64,000 bases of DNA from positions 551,001 through 615,000 of the forward strand of contig CAJNDS010002634.1 of assembly GCA_905221605.1 (NCBI GenBank). Direction: 5' to 3'. The notes beneath the pieces are model-generated. The model had not been told where the DNA came from. It made no database searches and was given only the letters and a program-made list of their open reading frames with translations. The translations under genes and the position numbers were made by a program. This stretch comes from Symbiodinium natans (Eukaryota > Sar > Dinophyceae > Suessiales > Symbiodiniaceae). Positions 1 through 8,688 of the stretch are shown here, piece by piece; position 1 is the stretch's first letter; each line of letters opens with the position of its first letter.

Positions 1-92
1 AACCCGGAAATCTTATTTGGCTCAAGATGGCCAAGAGCCGTCGACTGCTGAGGGTTGGTTTCTTTCCCTGTTCCCTTTCGGTTGCCCCCGTA
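1..92 (+). repeat. Left direct repeat of the 8.6-kb unit, with spliced-leader relic
   Basis: This segment recurs at 8377-8603: bases 1-42 match 8377-8418 and 43-92 match 8554-8603. The right copy has about 135 extra bases in between. Bases 16-26 (TTTGGCTCAAG) equal the 3' end of the dinoflagellate spliced leader, as expected when a trans-spliced mRNA has been copied back into the genome. The repeat may extend beyond the left edge of the window. Confidence 0.8.
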
Positions 93-173
93 GGTTATGA
101 GCCCAAATTAGGTTCCCTGCGGTTGAGTGTTGTCTTAAGATCTTTGGGATCAAGAAGCAATGCCTTCTCCTAA
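27..173 (+). CDS. Short leader frame just after the spliced-leader relic
   Basis: An ATG directly follows the relic and opens a 48-codon frame, MAKSRRLLRVGFFPCSLSVA at its start, ending in TAA at 171-173. It overlaps the ATG of the long frame at 160 in another phase. The same start recurs in the right repeat, where the extra 135 bases keep the phase and the frame ends at 8606. It may be an upstream ORF or the remnant of a signal-like N-terminus; translation is unproven. Confidence 0.35.
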   Translation: MAKSRRLLRVGFFPCSLSVAPVGYEPKLGSLRLSVVLRSLGSRSNAFS

Positions 174-2742
174 GCGATGGCTCCAACCTTCCTCGGATGG
201 TGGACAGAATGGTGGAGCTGGAAATGGTGCAGCTGAGTCTCTGGGTGAAAGAGCGGTGCTGGAAGAGGTGATTCCCGGCGCTGAAGAACATCTGGAAGAA
301 GCCTTGGTTGCAGAAAACCCCAATGCGGGTATGAATCCCAATGTGGATATGGTTAGCAATGCTGAAGCTGAAGGACGTGCTGTCTCTGTATCGCCAAAGC
401 CTGGTGAAAAAAGGAACTGGGACGCGACTGGTGGTATAGATCGTGAAATGGAGGTGACTGTTTTACGAGTGTTGCAAAAACACGGGTATCAGCCGTCGAC
501 TTCGACTTCGGGTCGAATGGTAGACCAAGGGTCTCAGACCGATCTGATTGGAGAAGTGCTGCAAGCGGCCAGGAGGCCTCTGAACAAGATTAAAGGGGAT
601 CCATCTTCGAGTTCCCAAGGTGGTGGAAGCGGTTACGAACAGAAGGGTGCGGACAGCTTTGAAGCTGCACCAGCTGCTGAATACGCCATGGGGGAGGAGG
701 AGATCCTACAGATGGAGGCTGAAAGGTTGCGACAGTTGTCAGAAGAAGAGGATGAGATGCGTCAGGTCTCTGAAAGGGATGGTTTTCGGAAAGATGAGCA
801 TCTGATCAAAGCGTGCGATGGGACAACGTGGGAATGGCACCTCCATGAAGATGGGAGACAATATTACTACTGCCTGGATACGCAGGAAAGCAAGTGGACA
901 TTGCCGGTTGTAGGTGAAAAGATGAAGAGTGACGAGGTGGTTGGGTCTCCTTCGGGCAATGAGCTGGAAATGGAGGCTGCACTGGGTTCTTCGTCCTCTA
1001 CTCCGACGCCTGAGTCTACGAGGGCATTCCAGGGTAGTGTAAATAGTGTAGGTGAAAAAGATTTTTCCTCTACTATCAGGGATAGCGGTCTTAGGGCTGG
1101 TGGTGACGCCCCGACCTCGGGTTCTCCTGATGAGGAGGGGATTCCTGGAAACCGAGCCGACATCGCTGGAGCTCAACATCTGGATCGGGAAGAAATGGAA
1201 GCGCTTTCTGAGGGTGTGGCAGCGGTGGAATCGGTGGGTCCAGAAGAAAAAATTCCCAATGTGGAGATCGGAACTGTGTCGGCTGCAGAAGAGCGAGTGG
1301 TGGATGTGGTACCTGTCGTTCAGGAAGGTGGTCCTGGAGATTCGGAAGACGGAGGGAAAAGGTTGTGTGTTGCGACTGAGGAGGTCTCTTCGTCTGGTGC
1401 CAAGAATTCTGCCGTTCAAGAGAAAAAAGAAGCTTCTGGAATAGCTGGAGACACGGAAGATCTGAAAGATGAGGCCTGGAGCGCCAATGATGCGCGGGTC
1501 GATGCGCCAGATAGTACCTGGAGTGCGAAGGAAGCACGGGTTGAGGTGCATATGGTGTTACGTTCCACGGGCGACTGCAACAATGGGGCGCAGGTCTCCG
1601 CAGTAGCTGATGACGGAGGTTCACAGGTGGACGCACTGGTGCAACCTGAAGTTAGCTGCGAGGAACGAAATGACAAGGGCTACACCGGAGCCGATGAGGC
1701 AGCTGTGGTCGATGATGGTGACAATTCTCCTTTGGAAACCATGGAACCAAAGGAGCCTGCGGTGGAAGAAAATGTACCTGCCGTGGATGAGCAACTCAAT
1801 AGCCCTGCAGTGGAAGAAAATTTGCCTGCTGCAGAAGGCGTCACAAAAGACTCCAATGATGGGTCCACTCCCATGAAGGGAGAAGTATTGCCGTCTGGAA
1901 GCTCGCCGGAAGTCGACACCGAGCGAACTGCAGCAGATGAGGCAAAGCCTTTGGCAGAAAAAAAGGGAGGTCCTGAAATCCAGGAGCACAAAGGAGATGA
2001 GCCTGTGGGACTCGTGGAGCAGGACGAGCAGTGTGACCCAAAGGTGAAGACAAAAGATGCGCCAGGAGCCGATGACACAGAGATGGTTTCTGAAGAGCAT
2101 GCAAAGAAAGTGCCCCGAGCGGGAGCCTTGGAATCACCTGGGGAACATTGCTATCAAGAGGGAGATAGGATCGTGGGTCTAGTGCGCTGCATCAATGGGT
2201 ATGGAGCCTTTTTGGACCATGGTGATGTGAATGTATTGGTTCCTGCAGAAGGGAACAATACATATCAGTTCAAGTTTGGTGATACTGTCAATGGAACAGT
2301 GAAACGAGTGGAAGATGATGGTACCATAATTTTGGACACCTTTCTGGTTTTGGAAGAGGACGTGGAGGACTCTTCTTCTACGCTGCGTAAATGGAAACCC
2401 AGCGACTGGAGTACGTGGTGGACGGATTCATGGTATGCTGGTCAATGGTACCAAGATTCCAACGGTCAATGGGACTGGAAACAGGAGGAAGCTCAGAAGA
2501 ACGAGAGGAAAGGCAACTTTATGGAGAAAAGATCTACAAAGCTCTTCTGGAGAATGGAAACGAAGATGAGGCCTATGTTGGAAAAATTACTGGGATGCTG
2601 TTGGGTCGCCCAATGGAAGAGCTACAGGAGTGTGTTGCAGATCATGCATTCCTCAATGCGGAAGCTCGGCGCGCGTATGGCATCTTGCAAAATGATGGTT
2701 GGAAGCCTGATGGTACAGAAAGCACAGGCTTGGGAAAGTTAA
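160..2742 (+). CDS. Acidic protein with a WW-like and an S1-like segment (unrecognised family)
   Basis: Frame of 860 codons. Residues about 222-249 look like a WW domain: tryptophans at 224 and 226, a YYY core, W245 and P249. Such domains bind proline-rich partners. A long acidic, low-complexity stretch rich in E, D, S, A and V follows. Residues about 665-730 look like an S1 RNA-binding fold (QEGDRIVGLVRCINGYGAFL, then VNVLVPAEG and a GTVKRV strand). A tryptophan-rich patch (WSTWWTDSWYAGQWYQ) follows. The frame overlaps the next one by 352 nt in a different phase; how the two relate is not resolved here. An RNA-binding or mRNA-handling role is inference. Confidence 0.6.
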   Translation: MPSPKRWLQPSSDGGQNGGAGNGAAESLGERAVLEEVIPGAEEHLEEALVAENPNAGMNPNVDMVSNAEAEGRAVSVSPKPGEKRNWDATGGIDREMEVTVLRVLQKHGYQPSTSTSGRMVDQGSQTDLIGEVLQAARRPLNKIKGDPSSSSQGGGSGYEQKGADSFEAAPAAEYAMGEEEILQMEAERLRQLSEEEDEMRQVSERDGFRKDEHLIKACDGTTWEWHLHEDGRQYYYCLDTQESKWTLPVVGEKMKSDEVVGSPSGNELEMEAALGSSSSTPTPESTRAFQGSVNSVGEKDFSSTIRDSGLRAGGDAPTSGSPDEEGIPGNRADIAGAQHLDREEMEALSEGVAAVESVGPEEKIPNVEIGTVSAAEERVVDVVPVVQEGGPGDSEDGGKRLCVATEEVSSSGAKNSAVQEKKEASGIAGDTEDLKDEAWSANDARVDAPDSTWSAKEARVEVHMVLRSTGDCNNGAQVSAVADDGGSQVDALVQPEVSCEERNDKGYTGADEAAVVDDGDNSPLETMEPKEPAVEENVPAVDEQLNSPAVEENLPAAEGVTKDSNDGSTPMKGEVLPSGSSPEVDTERTAADEAKPLAEKKGGPEIQEHKGDEPVGLVEQDEQCDPKVKTKDAPGADDTEMVSEEHAKKVPRAGALESPGEHCYQEGDRIVGLVRCINGYGAFLDHGDVNVLVPAEGNNTYQFKFGDTVNGTVKRVEDDGTIILDTFLVLEEDVEDSSSTLRKWKPSDWSTWWTDSWYAGQWYQDSNGQWDWKQEEAQKNERKGNFMEKRSTKLFWRMETKMRPMLEKLLGCCWVAQWKSYRSVLQIMHSSMRKLGARMASCKMMVGSLMVQKAQAWES

Positions 2743-5700
2743 CCACTTTTTCCCGAAAACAGTACCACAACGCGCTTTTCGAACTGGCATGCAGAAAAAG
2801 GAGATTTACTCGACCAGTTGTGGGTGAAGCGGTGGCAACGGTGCTGAATCAAGGGGAAGATGAGTTTTGGAACGCGCTTTGGTTGGACACCAAGCTATTT
2901 TTGCAGGAGCTTGATGGTGCAGTGCAATCCATGAGCAAAAGGGAGAACAAGCCAATGGAAGCCTACATGGATCCTGACCAGTACAAAAAGGCTCACATGA
3001 CTCCACAGACTGTGTCACCTGGATACAGCAAACTGTGCAAGTTCTTCAATAAGGGAAGGTGTCGCAATGGTGATGGTTGTCCCTATGAGCATCGTCGTTA
3101 TGGTGAAGGTTGGCCAGAAGGGGGGTCAACTGATCCAAAGAACAGCCAAGAAGCTGAAGATGAGGATGGGAACATCGGTGACCCTCCCACAGAGGAAGGT
3201 ACAGTGGATGAGGCACAGCAGGAGCGGGAGGATTTAGCCTTCCGGGCCAAGTACAATTTTGGCAAAGGTGCATCAAAGGGTGAACCTATGTCGGGTGAGC
3301 CAAAAGGTCGTCTGTGTCTGTATTACAATCAAGGTGGTTGTAAATACGGGACTACGTGCAGGTATCTTCACAATGATGACATAGCATTGGAAGGGACTTG
3401 GGAGCCCGGCAAATCTTGGGACAATGCTTCCAGGAAGGCACTAAGGGACGCAGGGTTCCACCATTGCTGTTTCGATTATTACCTCAGAGGACGTTGCCGG
3501 AAAGGGTCAAATTTCTGCAAGTACTCCCACGACGAGATGTCAGAGGAGCGGTTAACGCTCCTGAAACACTTGGTACACGTGGCCAATCAGGTCCGGTTTG
3601 AAAAGGAGAGAGGATGGGAGATTTCGGACAGAAGCACTTTTCAGCCACCTGCGAGTGGGGGAGCTGAATCTTCCTCATCCTCAGCACCAAAAGCGCTGCA
3701 AATGACCAATGTGTCACAAAAAGAAGGTGAAAAAGGTATTCTGGATGAAGCAGAAGCTGATGAACAAAAGAATTCGGTGGCTGAATCCACTGGTACTCGG
3801 CTTCAAAATCCGGAGGAGCCAATTGAAAATTGGATGGCTCGCAACGAACACCTGTGGGTGTATACCCCTCATGTAAGTGAGGTGATGATTACACTTGGTG
3901 TGACCAATGTGTCGGACTTGCAAGAGTTCATCTTTGTGGAAGATTTGGTTGACAAAGGGATCAACAAAGTGACCGCATGCAAAATTCTGCAATTGGTTGG
4001 TGGTGTCCGATATCGTCCGGGAGGACCGGAAAAAGCAGTTCCTTCCGATGCATCTGTACGGGTACAACAATCTTCTGGGAGCAAAGGAACTGGAAGAGCG
4101 GCGGTGCGAACCCTCACTCAGGTGCGTGAAGCTGAAGACTCCGGTGCAAAAACCATGCCGAGAGGCTCCTATCGGGAGCTTTTTGATAAGGTCAGGTACC
4201 GTGATGCTTGGACGCTTGCGCAGAGGTCTCCGCTGTGCGTACAGAAGCTGCAGTTGGTGGGAGTTGGAATGCCGCCGGTGAACCCGCCAACAAAAAAGTA
4301 TCGGTCAAGATCAAACCCTGTGAGAAGGGGAAGGCCCTTGCTGGACAAAAAACAGGTGCGACAGGTGCCACGCTCTCGGTCACAACGACGAGTGCAACCG
4401 GCGGAAGTGGTGGAAAAGCCGAAGCCACTGGAACTGAAGCCTCGTGGTGGGTTGTCGTATCGGTTCAGCAGAGCGTGGGCAGATGTGGTGGATGATGATG
4501 AACAGGCGGAGGCTTTGGTCTCGTATGCCGCTTCCTCAAGCGATTCAAGCGAGGAGGAGACCAATGCCGCGCAACGCATGAAGGAAATCTTCTTGCAAGA
4601 AAGGGATTCACAGAGAACTGCGATTCGTGGCAATGTTCCGCTGGGTGGTTCTTCAGGCCCCAATGACGGGCCGAAAAAATCGGTTCACCTTGGCGAAGGG
4701 CGCGACAAAGCGTCGCGGGGGGAGACCCGCCAAGAAGTGACTTCACAAGTTTTTTCGCTACCACAACCTTCTCGTCGAACTGAACAGTCTCAAAAAAGAG
4801 CAAGGGATGGCTCAGTTATGGTTGGTTCGCTGGCGGTGGGCTCCACGGATGAGGTTTTACCTGGGCAAGGTGTTGCTGGACAGGTGAATGTATCTGAAAG
4901 CGCTCAAGTTCTTCCTGGGCAAGAAGTGGCTGGACAGGAGACGGCGCTGGAAGGAGCAGTGCAAATTTCTGGCGAGGAGACTGACCAAAAAGAAGGAGAA
5001 GGTGGGAGCAATGAACTCCGTGGTGATGGTGCGAAGATATTGGATGTTTGTCCGGTGAAGAATGACCTTCAGCAATTGCTGGTTAAAGGTCTTCTGACTC
5101 GGATTTATTGGAAGGTTGCTGTTGGCAAGTTGCCTGTGGGGCAAAGAGACTGCCAAAAGGGGTCCAATAAGATGGATCGAAATTTGGTTATTAGCATGTC
5201 ATCCGAAGGTGCAAACGAACAGGATGAGAACCTGGCACTGGAGGACGATGCTGATCAGTCAATGGGTGATGGTGCGATGGTGGTTATGGTGTATGATCCA
5301 GGAACGCTGATTCAGTCGCCAACAACTGATTGGGTTATGCGTCGCGGTCTGACCGATCGTTCCGTCTGGCCAGCAATGGCTTCTATGGCACAGAGGATAT
5401 GTGCTGAAATGGTTCAAGTGGATGAAATGAATGCCCAGCTAGGGACTGGAGCACTCCTTTTTCAAAGGAGAGATCAAGGACATTATGGTGATCTGCATCA
5501 TTCGTTCCATGACAATCCGTGCTTGCCAGCGGTGGGAAATTATCCTCTTTCGGTGATGGGTGCATTGCTATCTCCTGGTCTGGAAGGGGAATTCAAAAAT
5601 ACCGATAAGTTTGGAGCTGCTATGGAGGCAATTGCCTATGATTGGAGTCGCAGTCCAGGCATGGAAGTTCACATTGAACTTATGGCGAGGGTAGCCAAAT

Positions 5701-7955
5701 TGGTTCACCCGTTCCTGAACCTCGGAGCCCAGGGGTCGGTGATGGTTTCGGAATTTCTCTGGCAGCGCGGGAGGGCCCAGTTGATGGAGTTCCTTCAGGC
5801 GGCGACTTGTGCGGATCAATTGGAGGCTCTCTGGAGAAGGATGGACGACGATGCTGATGAAGAAGTGGATCCTTCGACAGCGGTGCTGGAAGTTCTTGGA
5901 CCAGAGGATGCGGTACTTGATCAAGGGAACAATGAATCCCTTATTCCCATTGAAGATGCTGGAGGTGAGATAAGTGGTGACACTGGAGGGGATGGCAAAG
6001 CGCCAGAAGTTTCTCCGGAAGAGGAGACATCCAGTGGGTCATCAAGACTGGCGGACACAAGGATTTTCTTGTGGTCAGTGTACTCCCGCGTGGCTTCTAA
6101 TTTCTCTATGCAGGACCGCACTACTGGTAAGATCTTTGACAGCACAAAAGGGTATCCTGGTGAAGGACCAAGCAATGATGACAATCTTTCCTCTAAGAGG
6201 AACTTACCCTGGATCTCGGAAGACTACCTCGACGAAGTGGTGTCAAAAAAGATGGAAAGGTCTTCAGATATGGATGGGTTTGTTCCGGGAAGTGAGGGAC
6301 CATTGGAAAAGGTAGAGGTGGAGAATGTTACTGCCTCTAAAATTCTTATGGCTCTTTGGAAGAAGGGATATAGAGCTGGGTATAGGAGGTTGTGTCGTTT
6401 GAACGCATCTGGATGCAAGGTTGGAGCAATGAAACGTCCAATCAAAAGGGTGCAGAAGATTGGCGCTAGAAAGGCCTTCACGAAGATGTTCAATGTTTTT
6501 GGATCGTCTCAGCATGGCTCAGGAGCTGGCGGAAAACCAATCATGAAGGTGGTAGGACCAAGGCCAGGTTTTCCAGCTGTACTCCAAGCATCAAATACTG
6601 ATAGCACGTCGGGTGAAGGGAGCAGTTCCCAGGTACATGGCAATGTTCATGTAGAGCAGAATCGCCCTATGGACCGGTACGAGGCAGAGCGCTTGGAGAA
6701 GAGGAAGAAAGGCTTCTGCTATTGGTTCGGCAAGGGGAAAGATCGCTGCAAATTTGGTGAAGACTGCAAATTCATCCATTCAGAAGATGATGTGGTGCTA
6801 CATTCGTATTGGTGCAAATACTATGTGGCAGGGAGAGACTGTTTCGCTGGAAAGGATTGTGGGTTCTCGCATGATGCAACTGGTGTGAGGTGCATCCAGT
6901 TTGCTCGGTCTGGGAAGTGTCGTTATGGTGACAGGTGTGTCTTCGAGCATGGTGTTCCGCTGGATGAACAGAGGCCAAGGTCTCCAAGGACGCCCCCAAG
7001 GGATGGTCCAAGGAGAAGTTCTGGTGCAAATGGTGGAGAAAAGGAGATCTCTCCTGAACAGTTCGATGATGGTGAGGAGGATTTTATGGTTTATGACGAT
7101 GATACCAAAATGACGGAACTGTTGATGGAGGCGATTTCATTTCTGTCCAAGGGCAAGCCAGATTTGGCTCGAGCAGACGCGGACCCATTGTTCAAACTCC
7201 TGAAGTTCACTGGAGATACTGACCAAATGGATCAAGAATGGGTTTCGTGGACCACAGGTATGTTGACCGTGCTGGAACTTCTCGAAGTAGTGAAGTCGTA
7301 TGAGGTTTCGCTCGCGGAGGTGGAAGAATGGGTCAATGACCTGAGGATATGGTACGAGCGAGCCAATTTGGGAGAAGAGAAAGATTCCAAAAGAGGCAAA
7401 AAGAGGTCCCTAGAAAGGGAGTCCAGCAAGGATATTCCTGCCGAAAAAGAAGTGGTTGAGACTTCGGAGACGGAGGTTGCCGTTGAGGAGGAGAAAAAAA
7501 AGGTAAAAAAGAAGAGGAAAGCTGCAGCTATCGAAGATCCTTACACTCTCATGGTTCCAAAGCCGAAGAAGATGCCGACGATCATTGAGAAGGGTGGATC
7601 ATCATCCAATGTGGTGGTCTCTGCAGTGGAAAAAGCCTCGAAAACGCGCACAAAGTCAAATGTCGGTGGAAAGACAAAGAAGAAGGAGAAAAGTCAGAGT
7701 CCCAAAAAGGAAGAGGTGGTAATGGTGCAAGGTCCTGAGGAAAAGGATCGTCCATCTGATGCGGATGCACCAGTGTCTACCACTGTGAATGCAGAGCTGG
7801 GTCAATCTTGCCAAGCGATTGAGGACGCAAAGAGAGAAGGATTGGTATCCTCAATTCAAAGGTGCGTGCAGGATCCTGTTCTTACAGTTTCGGACCTGGA
7901 GTATATTCTGCTGCAACTTCACCTCAAAATTGCCAACAATCGGAAAAAGAAGTGA
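2391..7955 (+). CDS. Large RNA-binding protein with MLLE/PABC-like segment and six CCCH zinc fingers
   Basis: Frame of 1854 codons. Residues about 42-100 resemble the MLLE domain of poly(A)-binding protein C-termini, with the diagnostic KITGMLLG at 65-72 (known to bind PAM2 peptides). Six CCCH fingers (C-X7-9-C-X5-6-C-X3-H) start near C216, C309, C360, C1443, C1475 and C1501. Residues about 481-535 are a helical SAM-like stretch. A short duplication (VLPGQ-x-VAGQ) lies near 823-845. The C-terminal 200 residues are lysine-rich (KKKVKKKRK), possibly nuclear-localising. Fingers plus MLLE suggest mRNA or poly(A) handling; a gag-like role in a retroelement is the alternative. No polymerase domain was found. 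Confidence 0.65.
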   Translation: METQRLEYVVDGFMVCWSMVPRFQRSMGLETGGSSEEREERQLYGEKIYKALLENGNEDEAYVGKITGMLLGRPMEELQECVADHAFLNAEARRAYGILQNDGWKPDGTESTGLGKLTTFSRKQYHNALFELACRKRRFTRPVVGEAVATVLNQGEDEFWNALWLDTKLFLQELDGAVQSMSKRENKPMEAYMDPDQYKKAHMTPQTVSPGYSKLCKFFNKGRCRNGDGCPYEHRRYGEGWPEGGSTDPKNSQEAEDEDGNIGDPPTEEGTVDEAQQEREDLAFRAKYNFGKGASKGEPMSGEPKGRLCLYYNQGGCKYGTTCRYLHNDDIALEGTWEPGKSWDNASRKALRDAGFHHCCFDYYLRGRCRKGSNFCKYSHDEMSEERLTLLKHLVHVANQVRFEKERGWEISDRSTFQPPASGGAESSSSSAPKALQMTNVSQKEGEKGILDEAEADEQKNSVAESTGTRLQNPEEPIENWMARNEHLWVYTPHVSEVMITLGVTNVSDLQEFIFVEDLVDKGINKVTACKILQLVGGVRYRPGGPEKAVPSDASVRVQQSSGSKGTGRAAVRTLTQVREAEDSGAKTMPRGSYRELFDKVRYRDAWTLAQRSPLCVQKLQLVGVGMPPVNPPTKKYRSRSNPVRRGRPLLDKKQVRQVPRSRSQRRVQPAEVVEKPKPLELKPRGGLSYRFSRAWADVVDDDEQAEALVSYAASSSDSSEEETNAAQRMKEIFLQERDSQRTAIRGNVPLGGSSGPNDGPKKSVHLGEGRDKASRGETRQEVTSQVFSLPQPSRRTEQSQKRARDGSVMVGSLAVGSTDEVLPGQGVAGQVNVSESAQVLPGQEVAGQETALEGAVQISGEETDQKEGEGGSNELRGDGAKILDVCPVKNDLQQLLVKGLLTRIYWKVAVGKLPVGQRDCQKGSNKMDRNLVISMSSEGANEQDENLALEDDADQSMGDGAMVVMVYDPGTLIQSPTTDWVMRRGLTDRSVWPAMASMAQRICAEMVQVDEMNAQLGTGALLFQRRDQGHYGDLHHSFHDNPCLPAVGNYPLSVMGALLSPGLEGEFKNTDKFGAAMEAIAYDWSRSPGMEVHIELMARVAKLVHPFLNLGAQGSVMVSEFLWQRGRAQLMEFLQAATCADQLEALWRRMDDDADEEVDPSTAVLEVLGPEDAVLDQGNNESLIPIEDAGGEISGDTGGDGKAPEVSPEEETSSGSSRLADTRIFLWSVYSRVASNFSMQDRTTGKIFDSTKGYPGEGPSNDDNLSSKRNLPWISEDYLDEVVSKKMERSSDMDGFVPGSEGPLEKVEVENVTASKILMALWKKGYRAGYRRLCRLNASGCKVGAMKRPIKRVQKIGARKAFTKMFNVFGSSQHGSGAGGKPIMKVVGPRPGFPAVLQASNTDSTSGEGSSSQVHGNVHVEQNRPMDRYEAERLEKRKKGFCYWFGKGKDRCKFGEDCKFIHSEDDVVLHSYWCKYYVAGRDCFAGKDCGFSHDATGVRCIQFARSGKCRYGDRCVFEHGVPLDEQRPRSPRTPPRDGPRRSSGANGGEKEISPEQFDDGEEDFMVYDDDTKMTELLMEAISFLSKGKPDLARADADPLFKLLKFTGDTDQMDQEWVSWTTGMLTVLELLEVVKSYEVSLAEVEEWVNDLRIWYERANLGEEKDSKRGKKRSLERESSKDIPAEKEVVETSETEVAVEEEKKKVKKKRKAAAIEDPYTLMVPKPKKMPTIIEKGGSSSNVVVSAVEKASKTRTKSNVGGKTKKKEKSQSPKKEEVVMVQGPEEKDRPSDADAPVSTTVNAELGQSCQAIEDAKREGLVSSIQRCVQDPVLTVSDLEYILLQLHLKIANNRKKK

Positions 7956-8376
7956 TTGGATGGTATGGATGAAGGGATGGTTTTTCTCTTTCTGGAGATA
8001 AGCGCGCTGGAACAGCCAATGTGCTGACAATGTGGTGGTTACTATTAAGGGTATGGAAATCCCTGATAGTAGAAGTCAGTAGCTTTTCGCGTAGCGAAGA
8101 CCACGGTTTGTGGTGAAGAAGGCCAAAGAGTCTTCAATGATAAGAGGATCATGGTGAAAAGAGATTCTCTGAGGTTAGTGGGTTAGCCAATGTGCTATAA
8201 TTTCGTCCTGGATGACGTAAAACCATATTGTGCATTTCACTGCTGCCTTAATGGCAGTTTTTGGCCAAAACATCTGCACCTCCAAGGTGTCCTAGGAAAT
8301 CCTAGGACAGGGGGAGTGCGGAGCTGCAATTGGTATTGTAGAAAGGAGTTAGTGTTGAGGGTTGGAAGGGTCAATG
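7956..8376 (+). other. 3' flank of the large frame
   Basis: No further gene was recognised. A hairpin at 8040-8071 pairs TACTATTAAGGG with CCCTGATAGTA around a 9-nt loop. TCCTAGGA occurs twice near 8290-8307. The stretch probably holds the 3' UTR and spacer of the unit. Confidence 0.4.
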
Positions 8377-8603
8377 AACCCGGAAATCTTATTTGGCTCA
8401 AGATGGCCAAGAGCCGTCAGCTTTTGTTGAAAAAGTACGTACGCCTGGGGTTGGGTTTAACGGGTTGGAGTAGTCCCGTCCCTTCTCCCTTATCCTGTCC
8501 CCGTAGGGGTGGGTGTTCTTGTTTCTGGTTCGATCTGGGAAATCCATATAGGCGACTGCTGAGGGTTGGTTTCTTTCCCTGTTCCCTTTCGGTTGCCCCC
8601 GTA
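8377..8603 (+). repeat. Right direct repeat of the 8.6-kb unit
   Basis: Matches 1-92 apart from about 135 extra bases in the middle. It carries the spliced-leader relic at 8392-8402 and an ATG frame from 8403. It stops at CCCCCGTA, after which TTTAGGG repeats begin at once. Confidence 0.8.
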
Positions 8604-8637
8604 TAGGGTTTAGGGTTTAGGGTTTAGGGTTTAGGGT
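8604..8637 (+). repeat. TTTAGGG array at the end of the 8.6-kb unit
   Basis: Four to five telomere-type heptamers directly abut the right repeat. The array ends in GGGTAG, which could serve as a splice acceptor for an open segment at 8638 (IPARE). The whole unit may therefore lie in an intron of the downstream gene. Confidence 0.7.
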
Positions 8638-8688
8638 AGATCCCAGCACGTGAGGTTGTGTGGAAGTCTGCATCTTGAGGTTTCTAGG

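Larger units (their letters stand above)
1..8603 (+). mobile_element. Unclassified repeat-flanked unit (tandem retroposed gene or retroelement)
   Basis: Direct repeats at 1-92 and 8377-8603 enclose the two long frames. The spliced-leader relic in each repeat fits either tandem copies of a retroposed gene or terminal repeats of an element. No reverse transcriptase, integrase or RNase H was seen, so no family can be assigned. The long frames are largely open, so the unit does not look very old. Confidence 0.4.

Noticed and set aside
1-8603. LTR retrotransposon with pol
   Set aside because: No reverse transcriptase, integrase, protease or RNase H motif was found in any frame; the direct repeats alone do not establish the family.
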